Under the pieces are notes generated by a model, which had not been told where the DNA came from, did no database searches, and was given only the letters and a program-made list of their open reading frames with translations. DNA of 64,000 nucleotides from Dendrobium chrysotoxum (taxonomy: Eukaryota > Streptophyta > Magnoliopsida > Asparagales > Orchidaceae): the NCBI GenBank assembly GCA_019925795.1, contig CM034309.1:25848729-25912728 (forward strand), in the 5' to 3' direction. A program made the position numbers and the translations under genes. Positions 29,575 to 40,555 of this stretch are shown here, piece after piece; position 1 is the first letter of the stretch; each line of letters opens with the position of its first letter.

Positions 29575-29850
29575 TTATTGTGTATTACTGTGTAATGTTG
29601 TGTATTGGTTTGCATTGAATTATGTAATGTTGTGTACTGCCATGTACTGTTGTGTATTATTATGTATTACTATATATTGGTTTATTTTAAACTGTGCATT
29701 GATGTATATTAATGTATATTGTTGTGTATTATTGTGTATTTAGCTATGTATTACTGTGTATTATTGTATACTGCTATGTATAATTATGTACTTAGCTGTG
29801 CATTGTTGTGTATTATTATGTACTATTGTGTACTGCTATGTGATCTTGAT
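29575..29850 (+). repeat. Degenerate TGTGTATT-type array 2
   Basis: Same type of roughly 10-base degenerate repeat as array 1, T/G-rich on the plus strand (TTGTGTATTATTGTGTATTT). It appears to lie inside an intron between possible exons of the Ulp1-type gene. Confidence 0.6.
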
Positions 29851-30149
29851 AGTTTTGCAGGTCTGACAATATATTTAATACTAGGAATGCAATGATTTGT
29901 CGAAGTCAAATTAACGAATTAATAACGATTGGTACCTCGGTAACAACCATGCAGATTCCTTTGCCATACTGCTAGTTGAGAAAAATAAGCTTCGGTTTGG
30001 CATGTACCAAATATTCCTATATGTCTCGTGTTTGCATTGGGTATACCTTCATGTGTTATTCATTCTGCATATTTCTATATAACTTATTTGGGTGAAGTAA
30101 TTAGACTTTTTTTTTTATATCTGTCAGGCATACTCACAATTTGAAATGA

Positions 30150-30640
30150 ATACCAAAATGTATGTCAATCACATCAATCGAGATTCAATACAAGGTTTTA
30201 ATCTGTTGTTATTACCAGTGATCAACAATCAATATTGAGTCCTTTTGGTAGGAGTGCTGAAGGAATAAATTTGGCAATTCTTTGATTCCTTGCCAAAGCC
30301 CACTCATAAGGCCATTCTTCCTGAAATCATGAGTTTGAGATCGACATGTCAACCAAAATCTCCTGTTATATTTCTCCTTTTATAGATTAAAATTAATATA
30401 TGCTCATTCTTTTTTATAGATAAATTATCTTTATCAAGAAAAAGATAGCTCTTTTGATTATGATATATGGCAATGGTCTATTCAAACTGTGACAGGCGTG
30501 CCGATCCAAACAAATAGTATTGATTGTGGTATGTTCATTTGCAAATACATGGAGGCTATTGTCCAACATGAGAAATTTGATTCTGGGCAACATAAAGATT
30601 GGCAAGAAAAAATGCCTAATTCAGGGCCGAACTAGCATTG
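30150..30640 (+). pseudogene. Ulp1/SENP-type C48 cysteine protease fragment
   Basis: The first part (30207-30320) reads LLPVINNQY, stop, VLLVGVLKE, stop, IWQFFDSLPKPTHKAILPEI. The family form is HWVLLV...FFDSL, so the catalytic histidine (CAT) is TAT here and the next tryptophan (TGG) is TGA. The aspartate in FFDSL remains. After a likely intron ending TTTTTATAG (about 30419), the next exon reads VPIQTNSIDCGMFICKYMEA, with the catalytic cysteine in the DCG motif intact. The enzyme family removes SUMO-like modifiers. This copy is dead and is most simply explained as part of the Mutator-like element. Confidence 0.75.
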
Positions 30641-31079
30641 GCCATTTTAGGTACAACCAAAAAATAGATATTGTTTGTATGGATATTATTTATTGTATAA
30701 ATTGTTTATTTATTTATTGTCAAGATAAAGATTAATTTCTAGAGTGTGTTTGTGTCATTTGTTTGTGGGAACTTCTGTTTAAATGAGTGGGCTTTGGCTT
30801 AAAATATTTTTTAATTATAACAGGAAATCACATAAAGGTGATCACATTAATAGATAACATAAATGCTATTACTTTAATATATAATATAAAGTTGATTACA
30901 TATAGGTGATTATATTATTACTGTTGCTGTAATAGCTGTCGTATACACACCTGCAGTTGACTTTGTGTAGGGAAACATGCAAATTGGAAGTGAAACTCAT
31001 ATTGCAGATCTTGCTAGTTATGCAGGTTTAAAAACATCCTCCGCTTACCACCGGGTAGGAACTACTTCATTCTTTGCTT

Positions 31080-31560
31080 ATACAAGTTTAAAATAAAAGC
31101 TTACTTAGCTGGATCCCGAGGTCGATAAAGAATAACATTGTTTACATCACAAGTTGGCCTTTCACCAACATTCGAACTGCCACCTTCCCTCTAATGGAGT
31201 AGCTCATGAAAACACATTTGAAGAAAGTGAGCACTAATTAAGTGGTGATCTTTCTCAAAAAACAAACATTCCATACATTTCCAGCCTCTACAATTTATGA
31301 AATTTCTATATCCGTTGCTCTCAACCTCCATCACCTCTCGATGTAAATGCCAAAGTAAACAATCCCTGTGTTCATGCCATACATGCATACAATATTTGAA
31401 TATTTTGTTTCCCTAGCCATATACTCAAACGGACTATCAAATCACCTTGACAAACATTCATGCATTCGATTACTAGCGATGTTCACGAAGGCCTTCGCCG
31501 ATATACTACAGGGCTTCTCATTATCCGGCCAATGCAATCTATAGAGCATATGGACAGATA
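31080..31560 (-). pseudogene. Unrecognised coding-like segments next to the MULE
   Basis: The minus strand reads MLYRLHWPDNEKPCSISAKA (about 31550) and later NVGERPTCDVNNVILYRPRD (about 31170), with stops and frame changes between. Composition and placement downstream of the transposase suggest further exons of the element or a captured gene. No family was recognised. Confidence 0.3.
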
Positions 31561-31689
31561 AGGCTAACTACTATGTAAAAAAAAAGGAAACAACTACTAG
31601 AGGAAATAATTAATGAATCGTCCAATGAAATAGCTAAAATACTACAATAATAAGTAGTTGAAATTCTACAATAACCCCTTTAAATACAA

Positions 31690-32270
31690 CAATACAAAGC
31701 AATATACAGCTAAATACACGGCATTACACAACAATACACATCTCAATATTAACCAATATAAAGTAATACACATCAGTACAAAGTAATACACAGTAGTACA
31801 TAACTCAATATATAGCAATACATAACAGTACACAACTCAATACACAATAATACATAGTATTACACATCAGTATACAGTTCAATACACAATGATACACATC
31901 AATACACAGTAGTACACATTTCAATATACAGAGAAATACATAATAGTACACAAAAATACACTGTTCAATATAAATAATTACATAGCAATACATAATAATA
32001 TATAACCATACACAATAATTTATAATAGTATACATCAATACACAACAGTACACAACTATACATATTAGTACACAATAATATATATAGAAATACACTGTAG
32101 TACACAACAATGCACAATTTAATATAAACCAATACATAGTAGTACACAATAATACATAACAATACTCAGTAGTACACAATAGTACACAATAATAGTAAGA
32201 GAAATGAACAACAATAAACAACAATACTCAGAGAAATACACAATAAAATTTTACAATGATTTATTACAAT
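31690..32270 (-). repeat. Degenerate TGTGTATT-type array 3 (reverse orientation)
   Basis: The plus strand is A/C-rich (AATACACAATAATACACAGT). On the minus strand it is the same T/G repeat as arrays 1 and 2. It follows the MULE transposase in the transposase's own sense direction. The resulting ORFs are low-complexity and are not genes. Confidence 0.6.
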
Positions 32271-32539
32271 ACACAATAAAATTTTACATAAGTTATTTTA
32301 CTAGATGTGTTGAATATTAATTATTATGATGAAATAATTACATATCAACCATTTTTCTCTGCGTTAATGATATTCATCATCCTCCTCATATATTTAGGTG
32401 TCGGCTAGCTGGCTACTACACCGAAAATAAATTCCTCTATGAAGCATTCTGGTATATTTGAGAACTTGATCTTGCTTGATGGTGCACAATGTGCTATTGT
32501 TGTTTCCACTACAACAATTTCTTACTCTTACATCTTCTC

Positions 32540-34534
32540 ATGTTTTCTCAATGTCCCTTTAACCTTACATTAGAGATGCCTTTAGGCCTACACTTTGGTG
32601 TATCTTTCAACTTTTTAATCCTACCCTGTATGTTGCCTATGAAATTATGATTCTTTTTCTTGCTATCACTGATCAAGTTTATATTTTCATCCATGTCATT
32701 TATTGCAACTAACATGTACTCAGCTTCCTCATTCCCTTGTACTCGTGTGTTAATTTGATATGCAAATCTACTGAGATGATATTTTAATATCATACCAGTA
32801 TATGCATCAGATGTGTTGTCTTTCTTTCCCAAACCTGTGAATATGTGGCCAGACAAATATCTTTCCTATCTCTTACTGACCATCATAGTAGTAGGTACCT
32901 CGAAGGTATATTCACAATATCTTGTTGCCTTATAATCCTCATATAGTGAGAACATAGTAAACCCATTATCTCAAACTTCTGATAGCTGCATTAAATTGTA
33001 CCCTCTTTTACATCAAAATGAACAACCCAATGGATCGATTGGTCCTTATTATCTATATTTTTTATGAAAAACTTTGATGAATCACTTGGGACATAGTTTA
33101 TACACATTTCACTTACACCTTGTAAAAATTCATCTTGAAAAAAGAAATATAATTTTCTTAAATAAAATAGAGCAGTTTGCTTTAATATTAGGCTACTTTT
33201 TATCACAAGTATCTTCAGACTAGCTACATCGGAAATCTTCATCCTGCTCATTTTGGTGCCAAGTCATCATCACCTTCTCTAACCCTAGAAAATAATCAAT
33301 TATAAAACTTGTTAGATTTGAAATGCCATGGCACATTATTAGTAGAGTCACTACGCTGTGTTGATAGAATGCCCATGCTAAAATAATTCTTATTGAATTA
33401 GTTAACCACTTATTTATTATTCTATAAAGCTCCTTCAACCAATCATAGCTCTAGATGCCCCCTTCTATGATCATTTCATCTCAAGTTCTCTTAAATTTCT
33501 TCTCAGAGTCACACTTGTTCAAACACTTATAAAACAGTGCTATAACTTTGTTATTTTATTGAAGCACTAGACTTTTGATGAAGCATTTTTAGAGATGTGT
33601 CATTGGCACAATCTATGACGTGTCTGCGGTAATACAATTTATATAGCCCTAGTCATTGTCTAGTCATGATCAGTGAATATTATTATTGGATATTTATCAC
33701 CCACTATTCATATAAAATATTCTAAATAACCACATAAATGAATCAATTATCTCCTCGAACAGAAATGCCACCCCAAGAGGTATTTTCTGACAATGATTAT
33801 TAACTCCAGTAAATGGTGTACATAGTAAATTATATTTATTAAGCTTATAGTTAGTATAAAAAATTACCACTTTTTTAAAGCAATCATAATATATTATTCC
33901 CGTTCGTCAACTAAAAAAAAATTCTATAATCTATAAAATTCATCAGTTTGGGCATCCCATGCAACTATGTTATCATCAACTTATTTATCTTTAATAGCTG
34001 AATTAGTGAATTAGTGTCCACATGCTTAATCTTTTCTCTGATTTCTTTTTGAATGTAATTATATGCATCTCTCTTAGAGAATCTAATATTTTCTAAACCT
34101 CCAACTTCATCAATAAGATAGGTAAATGCATCAATGATTCTTATCCTAGCTTCTATCATTGATTTAAGAACTGATGCTTTCTCATCACTAATATTCCTAA
34201 TAGATCTAAGTACACGTTGGTCTTTTGCCCTAGCCAATTCGTGATTGTTACTTTTTATACATTTTTGCACCTTCCAAACTCCATCTTCATCAACTATAAA
34301 TCTAATCATAGTGGGACACTCCATTCTAGTGTTTGATTTTTGATATTTTAATTTAGAATTTAAATCAATACCCTTCTTGAAACCAACTTTCAAACAGACA
34401 AAGTCCTTAGATCTTATTTTTTTGGAATTTGGCAAGTAACTGTGATGTTCTTTGTGAACACTAAAACTAATAGTATGAGCATAATTGTAGTACATATCAT
34501 ACACTTTCTTTTCATAATTATAAACACCATGCAT
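32540..34534 (-). pseudogene. FAR1/FHY3-related Mutator-like transposase (broken)
   Basis: From the ATG at 34534 the first 189 codons give a FAR1-type DNA-binding domain: YYNYAHTISFSVHKE, KDFVCLKVGFKK, TRMECPTMIRF, GVWKVQKCIKSNNHEL. The MULE transposase core follows in 33900-33700 with LNKYNLLCTPFTGVNNHCQK and FLFEEIIDSF. The position of the first catalytic aspartate (usual FDTTY) reads FYTNY, so activity is lost. A SWIM zinc finger appears near 32980-32930 as CSYQKFEIMGLLCSHYMRI, with the second cysteine changed to tyrosine. Many stops are present. The order FAR1-MULE-SWIM is that of Mutator-like transposases and of the domesticated FAR1/FHY3 regulators. Decay indicates the former. Confidence 0.85.
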
Positions 34535-34559
34535 ATAAGATAAACCTATTCAGATCGTT

Positions 34560-35039
34560 GAATCTAAACTTATACACAACTCAATTAAATAACAATACAT
34601 AGTAATACACGGCTCAATACATAACAATACATAACTCAGTACACAGTTAAATACACAACAATATATAACTAAACACACATTAATATACAGTTCAGTATAA
34701 AATAATACACAGCTCAATACACAATAATATACAGCTAAGTACACAGCAATACATAGTTAAAACAAAAGTAGTACACAATAATATATAGCTAAATACACGA
34801 CAGCACACATCAATACACAACTAAATATATAATAATGCATAATTAAATACACATCGATATATAGCTTAGTACAAAACATCATATAGCTCAAAACACACCA
34901 ATACGCAGCTCAGCACACAATAATACACAACTAAAATAAGAGTAACACAAAGCAATACAAAACTAAATACATAGTGATACACAACTAACTACACAATAGT
35001 ATACAATAATGCACAATAATACACAGCAGTACACATCAA
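34560..35039 (-). repeat. Degenerate TGTGTATT-type array 4, interrupted by the copia element
   Basis: A/C-rich on the plus strand (TAATACACAGCTCAATACAC). It continues at 46102 after the copia element: the copia target duplication ATCAA lies within the array word ACACATCAATACA. Confidence 0.65.
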
Positions 35040-36638
35040 TGAAAGTTCGATAGGGATGTTAAGCCCTAGTGAACTAGTCCCGACGCTAACCAAGAGGGGG
35101 GTGAATTGATTATTTAAAAATTTCACGAGGAACAGAAAAATCTTTTCGATACTTTGCAGCAAAAATAAGTAAACAACAACGAAAAGATCAATCACAGATA
35201 TTCACCCAAGTAGTTAATATCAGAAAAGTAAAGTGCAGAACAGAATCAGAAAAGCAAACTAGATTTTATAGTGGTTAGGTCAACTTAACCTATGTCTACT
35301 CCCCGGAGCCTCCCCTCTAGGTATTGCACTAAATAAAAAGTGTCTCTCCTTTTGCTCCCACAGCAAGGCAGAGAAGCCTGTACAAAACCACCTTTTCACC
35401 ACACGGTGAGGCAGAGAACCCGACCTCCTCTTGCTTCCACCTGAAGCGGGCAGAGAACCCCTGATCTTCTTGCGAATGATCCTCCCACAACAAACACCAA
35501 CTAGACGAAAGACGACGAGCGGAGAAGACGACACTGATCCGTGCTTGGAGCAACCTTAGTGAATCCCTCACTAACTTCCCCTCACAAGATCCTCTCTCTC
35601 TCTCTCCCAAACTCTCTCTCTCGCTATAGGGTTTCTCTGGAAAGGAAAGTGGCAAAAGATATTTCTTGTTGGAAGAAAAATATCTTTTATAGGAGGGCTT
35701 AAAATTTGCCCTAAATCTCAATTGGTAGGCCAAGATCGTCTAGGATGATCGCTAGATCGTCTTGTACGATCAGTTCAAAATCAGCTGTTTCAGCCTGGAC
35801 GATCTGGCTCTTCTGGACGATTAGTAGAAAAAATTGTTCATATCGTCCCGTACGATCCTGCGATCGTCCGGGACGATTAGTGCAAATCGAGAAATATCGT
35901 CCAGAAGACAGTTCGGGTCGTCCAGAGAAACTTGTGCTGGACGACCAAAAAATGACTTGATCGTCCAGGATGATCGGGATATTGTCTTGTACGATTAGTT
36001 CAAAAGGTGCCAAAATCGTCCTGAGCATAGTTCGGGACGTACAGTTGAAATGCATTAGATGATCATGATCGTCCAGGACGATATGATCGTATCAATCAAA
36101 AATAAATTGCTTTCCTTAATTAACAGATCAAATTAGGCATGATTATACTGAATCGTCCAGGATGATACACGTATCGTCCGGGACGATCAGACCAAATAAC
36201 TTAAAATAAAAACTTGCCTAACTTGATCTGGCAGCTGAGAATTTCTGATTTGAGCATATCATCCCGTACGATCCAAAGATCGTCCAGGACGATCTTCTTA
36301 ATCAGACCCTCTTAACTTAGTCGCCCTAATTAGGATTTCTATTTTTACCTGATCGTCCAGGATGATATGAATATCGTCCAGGACGATCTGAACAAAAAAT
36401 GAACAGAAACTCTAATTCACTCAAGCTCTCCCTCTGAGTGTGTGTGTGCAAGGTTACTTAGCTGGGAGATCAGTTACATTATAATTGACTCAAAAAAAAG
36501 AAAAACTGTACATTGGACACACTTAGACCTGATCTTGAGTTAGCTTGAGTGGCTCGTGATCTTTTGTGCCTGAAATGGGTTAGCCAAGCAAAACACACTG
36601 AAAACATGTTTGTCATCATCTAAACCAGATTTGCAGCA
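35040..36638 (-). repeat. Copia element, 3' LTR with palindrome array
   Basis: The LTR starts (plus strand) TGAAAGTTCGATAGGGATGT and ends CAGATTTGCAGCA. Between 35725 and 36395 it carries about 14 copies of an interrupted palindrome ATCGTCC-n-GGACGAT, many in close pairs. A CT-microsatellite-like tract lies at 35590-35640. Compared with the 5' LTR it contains an additional segment of roughly 0.44 kb (about 36110-36560). Confidence 0.92.
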
Positions 36639-36639
36639 A

Positions 36640-36653
36640 TCTCCCCCTTTTTG
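36640..36653 (-). promoter_or_regulatory. Copia polypurine tract
   Basis: Read on the minus strand it is CAAAAAGGGGGAGA, directly before the 3' LTR with one base between. This is the expected primer site for plus-strand DNA synthesis. Confidence 0.8.
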
Positions 36654-36877
36654 ATGATGACAAATATTTGTACAGTAGTTTGAAAATAAAAAATAACTAG
36701 GAGATCAAAACACAAATATTTTTTCAAATTTTCATTTAACAACTAAATCAATATAGGAAATATAACACATAACAAAAATAGAAACGACTACAATTGACTC
36801 CCCCTTTTGACATCACAAAAAGGAGGAGGGTAAACAGAAATACTAAAAACATCAGTACAGAACAGAAAAGAAAACAA

Positions 36878-38032
36878 CTACAAAACAGAAAACGAGAACG
36901 GAGGCGGATCCTGATCGGAAGAAGGAGGTGGCGGTGGTGGGTTGAAGTAGTGGTGAATGGCTTGAAAATGAGCTCCAATCCAGGCAATATCCTGGTCATG
37001 CTGCTGTTACTGCTACGCAGCATAGTCAGTGAAGCGCTGGATGTCCTCGGCGTGCTGCTGCTCTTGGGTAGCCACATAGGAGTCAAATCTGGCCTCCCAC
37101 TGATCGAAGCGCTACACCAGGTGGTCAAAGGGAGAGGCAATGCGAAGGGGAGCAGGTGCCTCAGGTGCAGCAGGAACTGGAATAGCCTCTTCCTCTTCCT
37201 CCTCAACATCCGAGGCGGGCTCCGGATGTAGTCGAGTGCTGTGTAGGACGTGGAAGGAATTGTTGGTGAAGAAGGAAGGAGGGACATTTGGAGCTGCGGG
37301 ATACTACAGGTCATATTTGGTTTCTAGGGCATAGGCAATGAGATGTCCTAAGGCTAGATTGGGACGACGGCGATGACCTGGATCCCGAATAGTAGTGAGG
37401 TGCTCGAGGTACCGGATAATAAGGTCAGTGGCATTAAATTCCCTATGGGCCAGGATGTAGTATGTGGTCAAGGACAGTAGTGGGGTGATGTGAATTCGAT
37501 CCCCCGCCTTTGAAATGACGGAGGAACGAAGGACATGTTGAATTGTCCGGGCGTCCTTAAGAAGTGTAGTGCAGGCATTGTCATGATAAAGGGCATTTAT
37601 ATTACGAAGGAAATGATTAGCGACACTCCAATCATAGTCAGGGTCGTTGATAAGGGTGTGGAGTTTATCTCCAGTGACGGAAAGTTGGAGAATGTTATGA
37701 AAGTCCTGGTACGTGAGTTCGACGGGGCGCTGATTTATATAAGAGTGGAGGGTGGAATAATCAGCCGAAATTCACAAATTTGCAAAGAAAACATGAAGAA
37801 GTTCCGTGCTAAAGGGAAATGTGAGAGTCATGATGAAGGTGAGGGAGGTGTGTGCGAAGAGGTCAAGGACAGGATAAGTAAGAGTGCGGGGATTTACTAT
37901 TTTCGACGGTGTGATCCCCACTTCACAATAGCGCTCGTAGGCAGCCTGATCGGCTGTATTGGGGAAGCGAGGATCAACAGGCCCCCGGGAGGAGCTTGCA
38001 CCCTTTTGCCGCGAGCGTTTGCCACCAGCCAC
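36878..38032 (-). pseudogene. Additional sense-strand ORF of the copia element (aORF)
   Basis: A continuous minus-strand frame of 385 codons starts at 38032 with MAGGKRSRQKGASSSRGPVD and ends at a TAG (36878-36880). It is interrupted by five in-frame stops, the first a TGA after VFFANL (37772-37774). Visible parts are a basic N-terminus, PRFPNTADQAAYERYCEVGI, a middle with INQRPVELTYQDFHNIL and HLIAYALETKYDL, then an acidic stretch VEEEEEEAIP. A glutamine-rich segment around QEQQHAEDIQRF and a proline-rich end NPPPPPPSSDQDPP follow. The layout recalls the plant 'putative transposon protein' (Transposase_32-like) ORFs. That link is from memory of the pattern, and the function is unknown. Confidence 0.65.
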
Positions 38033-38099
38033 TAGGAATCAAAAGTGAAGGAAAGTAGAGGGAGAAAGAGTGGAAAATCCTCAAGAAAAATGGCTGTTT

Positions 38100-38670
38100 A
38101 AATAGATCTTGGTCGGATCGTCCCGTATGATCGCGAGATCGTCCAGGATGATCGATGCAATTATTACGGCCTGGACGATTGGTCAAAAAGGCGGTCCGAT
38201 CGTCTAGGATAATCAGAGATCGTCCATGATGATTAGACACAGGCGATCGTCCCGAGGAGTCAGGCTGGACGACCGTTGACGAAAAGGTATCGTCCAGGAC
38301 GATTCAGTGGATCGTCCCGGACGATGTGTAATAAGTGTGTCGGATGGGCCAAATTCCAATCGTCCAGCGGCTGACACGTGGATCGTCCAGGATGAAGAGG
38401 TGGATCATCCAGGATGATGGACAATAATTGGTGTAATGTCAGCCGTTTGATCAGATCAGGAAGATATGGATCATATCGTCCAGGACGAAGTAAGGATCGT
38501 CCAGGACGATGTAAGGATCGTCCAGGATGATTACCAATAATTGGAGTTTTTCAGCAGTAGGAGCAGTGTGGGGACGACTTTGAATGAATCGTCCAGGATG
38601 ATGTTTGGATCGTCTAGGACGAAGAGGATCATCCAGGACGATAGGGGTATCGTCCAGGACGATGTGAAGA
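38100..38670 (-). repeat. Palindrome array between aORF and pol
   Basis: About 16 copies of ATCGTCC-n-GGACGAT or close variants are spaced at intervals of about 20-60 bases. Examples are GATCGTCCAGGATGATCG at 38138 and ATCGTCCAGGACGAT near 38475-38520 and 38650. The motif matches the LTR arrays, but this block is internal, just upstream of the extra ORF's start in the sense direction. Confidence 0.8.
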
Positions 38671-40001
38671 AACCAGAAAAGGATGGAGGATAGAGATGAC
38701 AGATCAGGATCCCAAAAAACACAACCAGTAAAATAAAATAAAATAATAAAACAAAACAAACAATGAAGAAAACTTGGAACAAGAAGATAGAAAAAACAAT
38801 GATTTTTTTTTCTTTGACCAGTCTGCTCTAGTAAAACAGAATTCTCCCTTGATTTTCGATCCAAAAACCAATAAGAAGACGATTGACAGCGCTGAAATCC
38901 AGAAAAGGTTGGAAAAAATCAACTTTCGTAACTCCGACCCCGGGCACCTTATCGATGCAAACCTCTTTCAAAACAAAAATCCGATTCAAAAGAAAAGAAA
39001 TTAGATTTGAAAAGAGATCCTTTCAAGCCTCGTTCCAGAAAAATATCTGATATAATAGTGTTACAAAGTAAGGAATCAGAAATCAGGATTTCCAAACTCA
39101 AGCTTTTAAAAATATTAAGTGGCGCACGGATTTTTCTAAGACATTTAACAATCTGAAAGGGAAGAAAGCTTGGTTTGGGCTCATTTTGTGCCTCTTTTTC
39201 AATTTGGTTGGCGCTTTGCGCATCTTTTTATTTTTGATACACTTTGTGTATCCAATTTGGTAATTTCACATCTTTTTAGTTTTGGGCTCATTTTATGCGA
39301 CTTTTTTAATTTATTTGGCGCACTGCGCATCTTTTGTAAGCTTTCTCTTTTTCATAATCAATAAAGAGTCTCAGCGGTGAAACTATCTTCTAGACATAGG
39401 AGATGACTCTCAATAATAAGGAAGAATGATTCACAAATTAAAAGGCATACATCATATGATAAATGAAATCATTTGGTTTAGAAAATCATAATAGTGACTC
39501 AAGACTTTAAAAATACTATTCATATGAGGTAGATTACTGTAGGAAGATAAAACAAATCTCTATTTCAAAAACTAATGTTTTAATTTTGAAAATGATTTTT
39601 ATCCAAAAGAAACCATACACCAGTAAAGGAGTTAGAGGAAGAGAAACAATCATCAACGTTTCTTCCCTTTAACAGATCCAGTGGAATCAATCATTGCTTA
39701 CAAGCTTTCAGATAAAATAAGGCAAAACTCTTAGTCAGAATCCATTTTTTTTTATTTTCAAACACATAAGACAGTAGATAAACGAGATGAATTAGTAAAT
39801 AAAATAGATAAAAACTAAACCATATCAAAATAAATACTCAAATTAAACTGACACTAAAGCTAAAATAGAAAACAGAAGAATAAAAACTAAAAATAACTGA
39901 AAGAAAATAATCAAACCAAAAATTAACTAACAGAAAATAGAATAATAATCAGACCAATCAGAAGTCAGCAGTCATCAGAATCAAGCATTTATATCAATCA
40001 C
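38671..40001. other. Copia element, non-coding spacer between pol and the internal palindrome array
   Basis: AT-rich sequence with repeated words TTTTTCAATTTGGTTGGCGC-like at 39195-39340 (three related copies of a GGGCTCATTTTGTGC...GCGCATCTTTT unit). No protein domain was recognised in the short ORFs. Confidence 0.5.
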
Positions 40002-40555
40002 TCATAATCTGGTTCTCAAAATGCTGAATGAGTCAAAGGCTAGTGGTTTAGTGAATATGTCAGCCAGCTGATTTTCAGTTGCTACATGAGGTAGCTCAAT
40101 GTCCCCTTTTGTAACATGGTCCCTAATGAAGTGATGCCTTATATCAATGTGTTTGGTCCTAGAATGTTGGATTGGATTCTTAGAGATACAAATGGCACTA
40201 GTATTATCACACATAACAAAAATTGTGCCAACAGGTAACCATAAATCCAAGACTTGTTGCTTCAACCAAAGAACTTGGGCCACACAACTCCCTAAGGCAA
40301 TGTACTCAGCTTCAGCAGTGAAAAGTGTAACTGAGTTCTATTTTCTACTGGACCAGGAGACTAAAGACTATCCTATGAATTGATAAGTTCTAGAGGTGCT
40401 CTTTCTATCCACCCTACACCCCGCAAAGTCAGAATCAAAATATCCAATGATCTCAAAAGAGGTGTTGTGCCTAGGGTACCAGATTCCTAGGTTTGGGGTC
40501 CCTAAAAGATATCTAAGAATTCTCTTAATAGCAGTCAGGTGGGACTCTTTAGGAT
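40002..40555 (-). pseudogene. Copia RNase H
   Basis: The minus strand contains GYFDSDFAGCRVDRKSTS, then a stop, NSVTLFTAEAEYIALGSC and FVMCDNTSAICISKNPIQHS, ending KHIDIRHHFIRDHV...LADIFTKPLAFDSF. The acidic residues of the D-E-D set (FDSD, AEAEY, CDNT) are preserved, but three stops separate the parts. Confidence 0.88.

Larger units (their letters stand above)
27190..35039. mobile_element. Mutator-like element relic with Ulp1 protease (approximate extent)
   Basis: Between two T/G-rich repeat arrays lie a C48 Ulp1-type protease pseudogene (+, 30150-30640) and a FAR1/MULE/SWIM transposase pseudogene (-, 32540-34534) in convergent orientation. MULEs that carry an Ulp1-like gene are known in plants (the Kaonashi-like groups). 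The left edge near 27120-27190 contains TATAGGGTTTATG. The right side, beyond the copia insertion, has TAGGGTTTAACTG read on the minus strand near 46260. These could be remnants of terminal inverted repeats, but they are short. The copia element at 35040-46101 interrupts its right-hand array. Confidence 0.55.

Noticed and set aside
31805..32224. A 139-codon minus-strand ORF rich in Y, C and V
   Set aside because: It is a translation of the TGTGTATT-type array, repeating YYCVLLCI-like units. The same occurs at 29549-29743 and 34550-34744.
35725..36395. CRISPR-like array
   Set aside because: The repeats are short palindromes with uneven spacing in a eukaryotic LTR, and no cas genes are present.
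36794..37231. Plus-strand 145-codon ORF in the copia element
   Set aside because: It is the antisense shadow of the extra minus-strand ORF, whose frame and composition are more protein-like.
37535..38035. Plus-strand 166-codon ORF
   Set aside because: It is the antisense of the same extra ORF. It has no recognisable domain and its apparent openness comes from the opposite frame.
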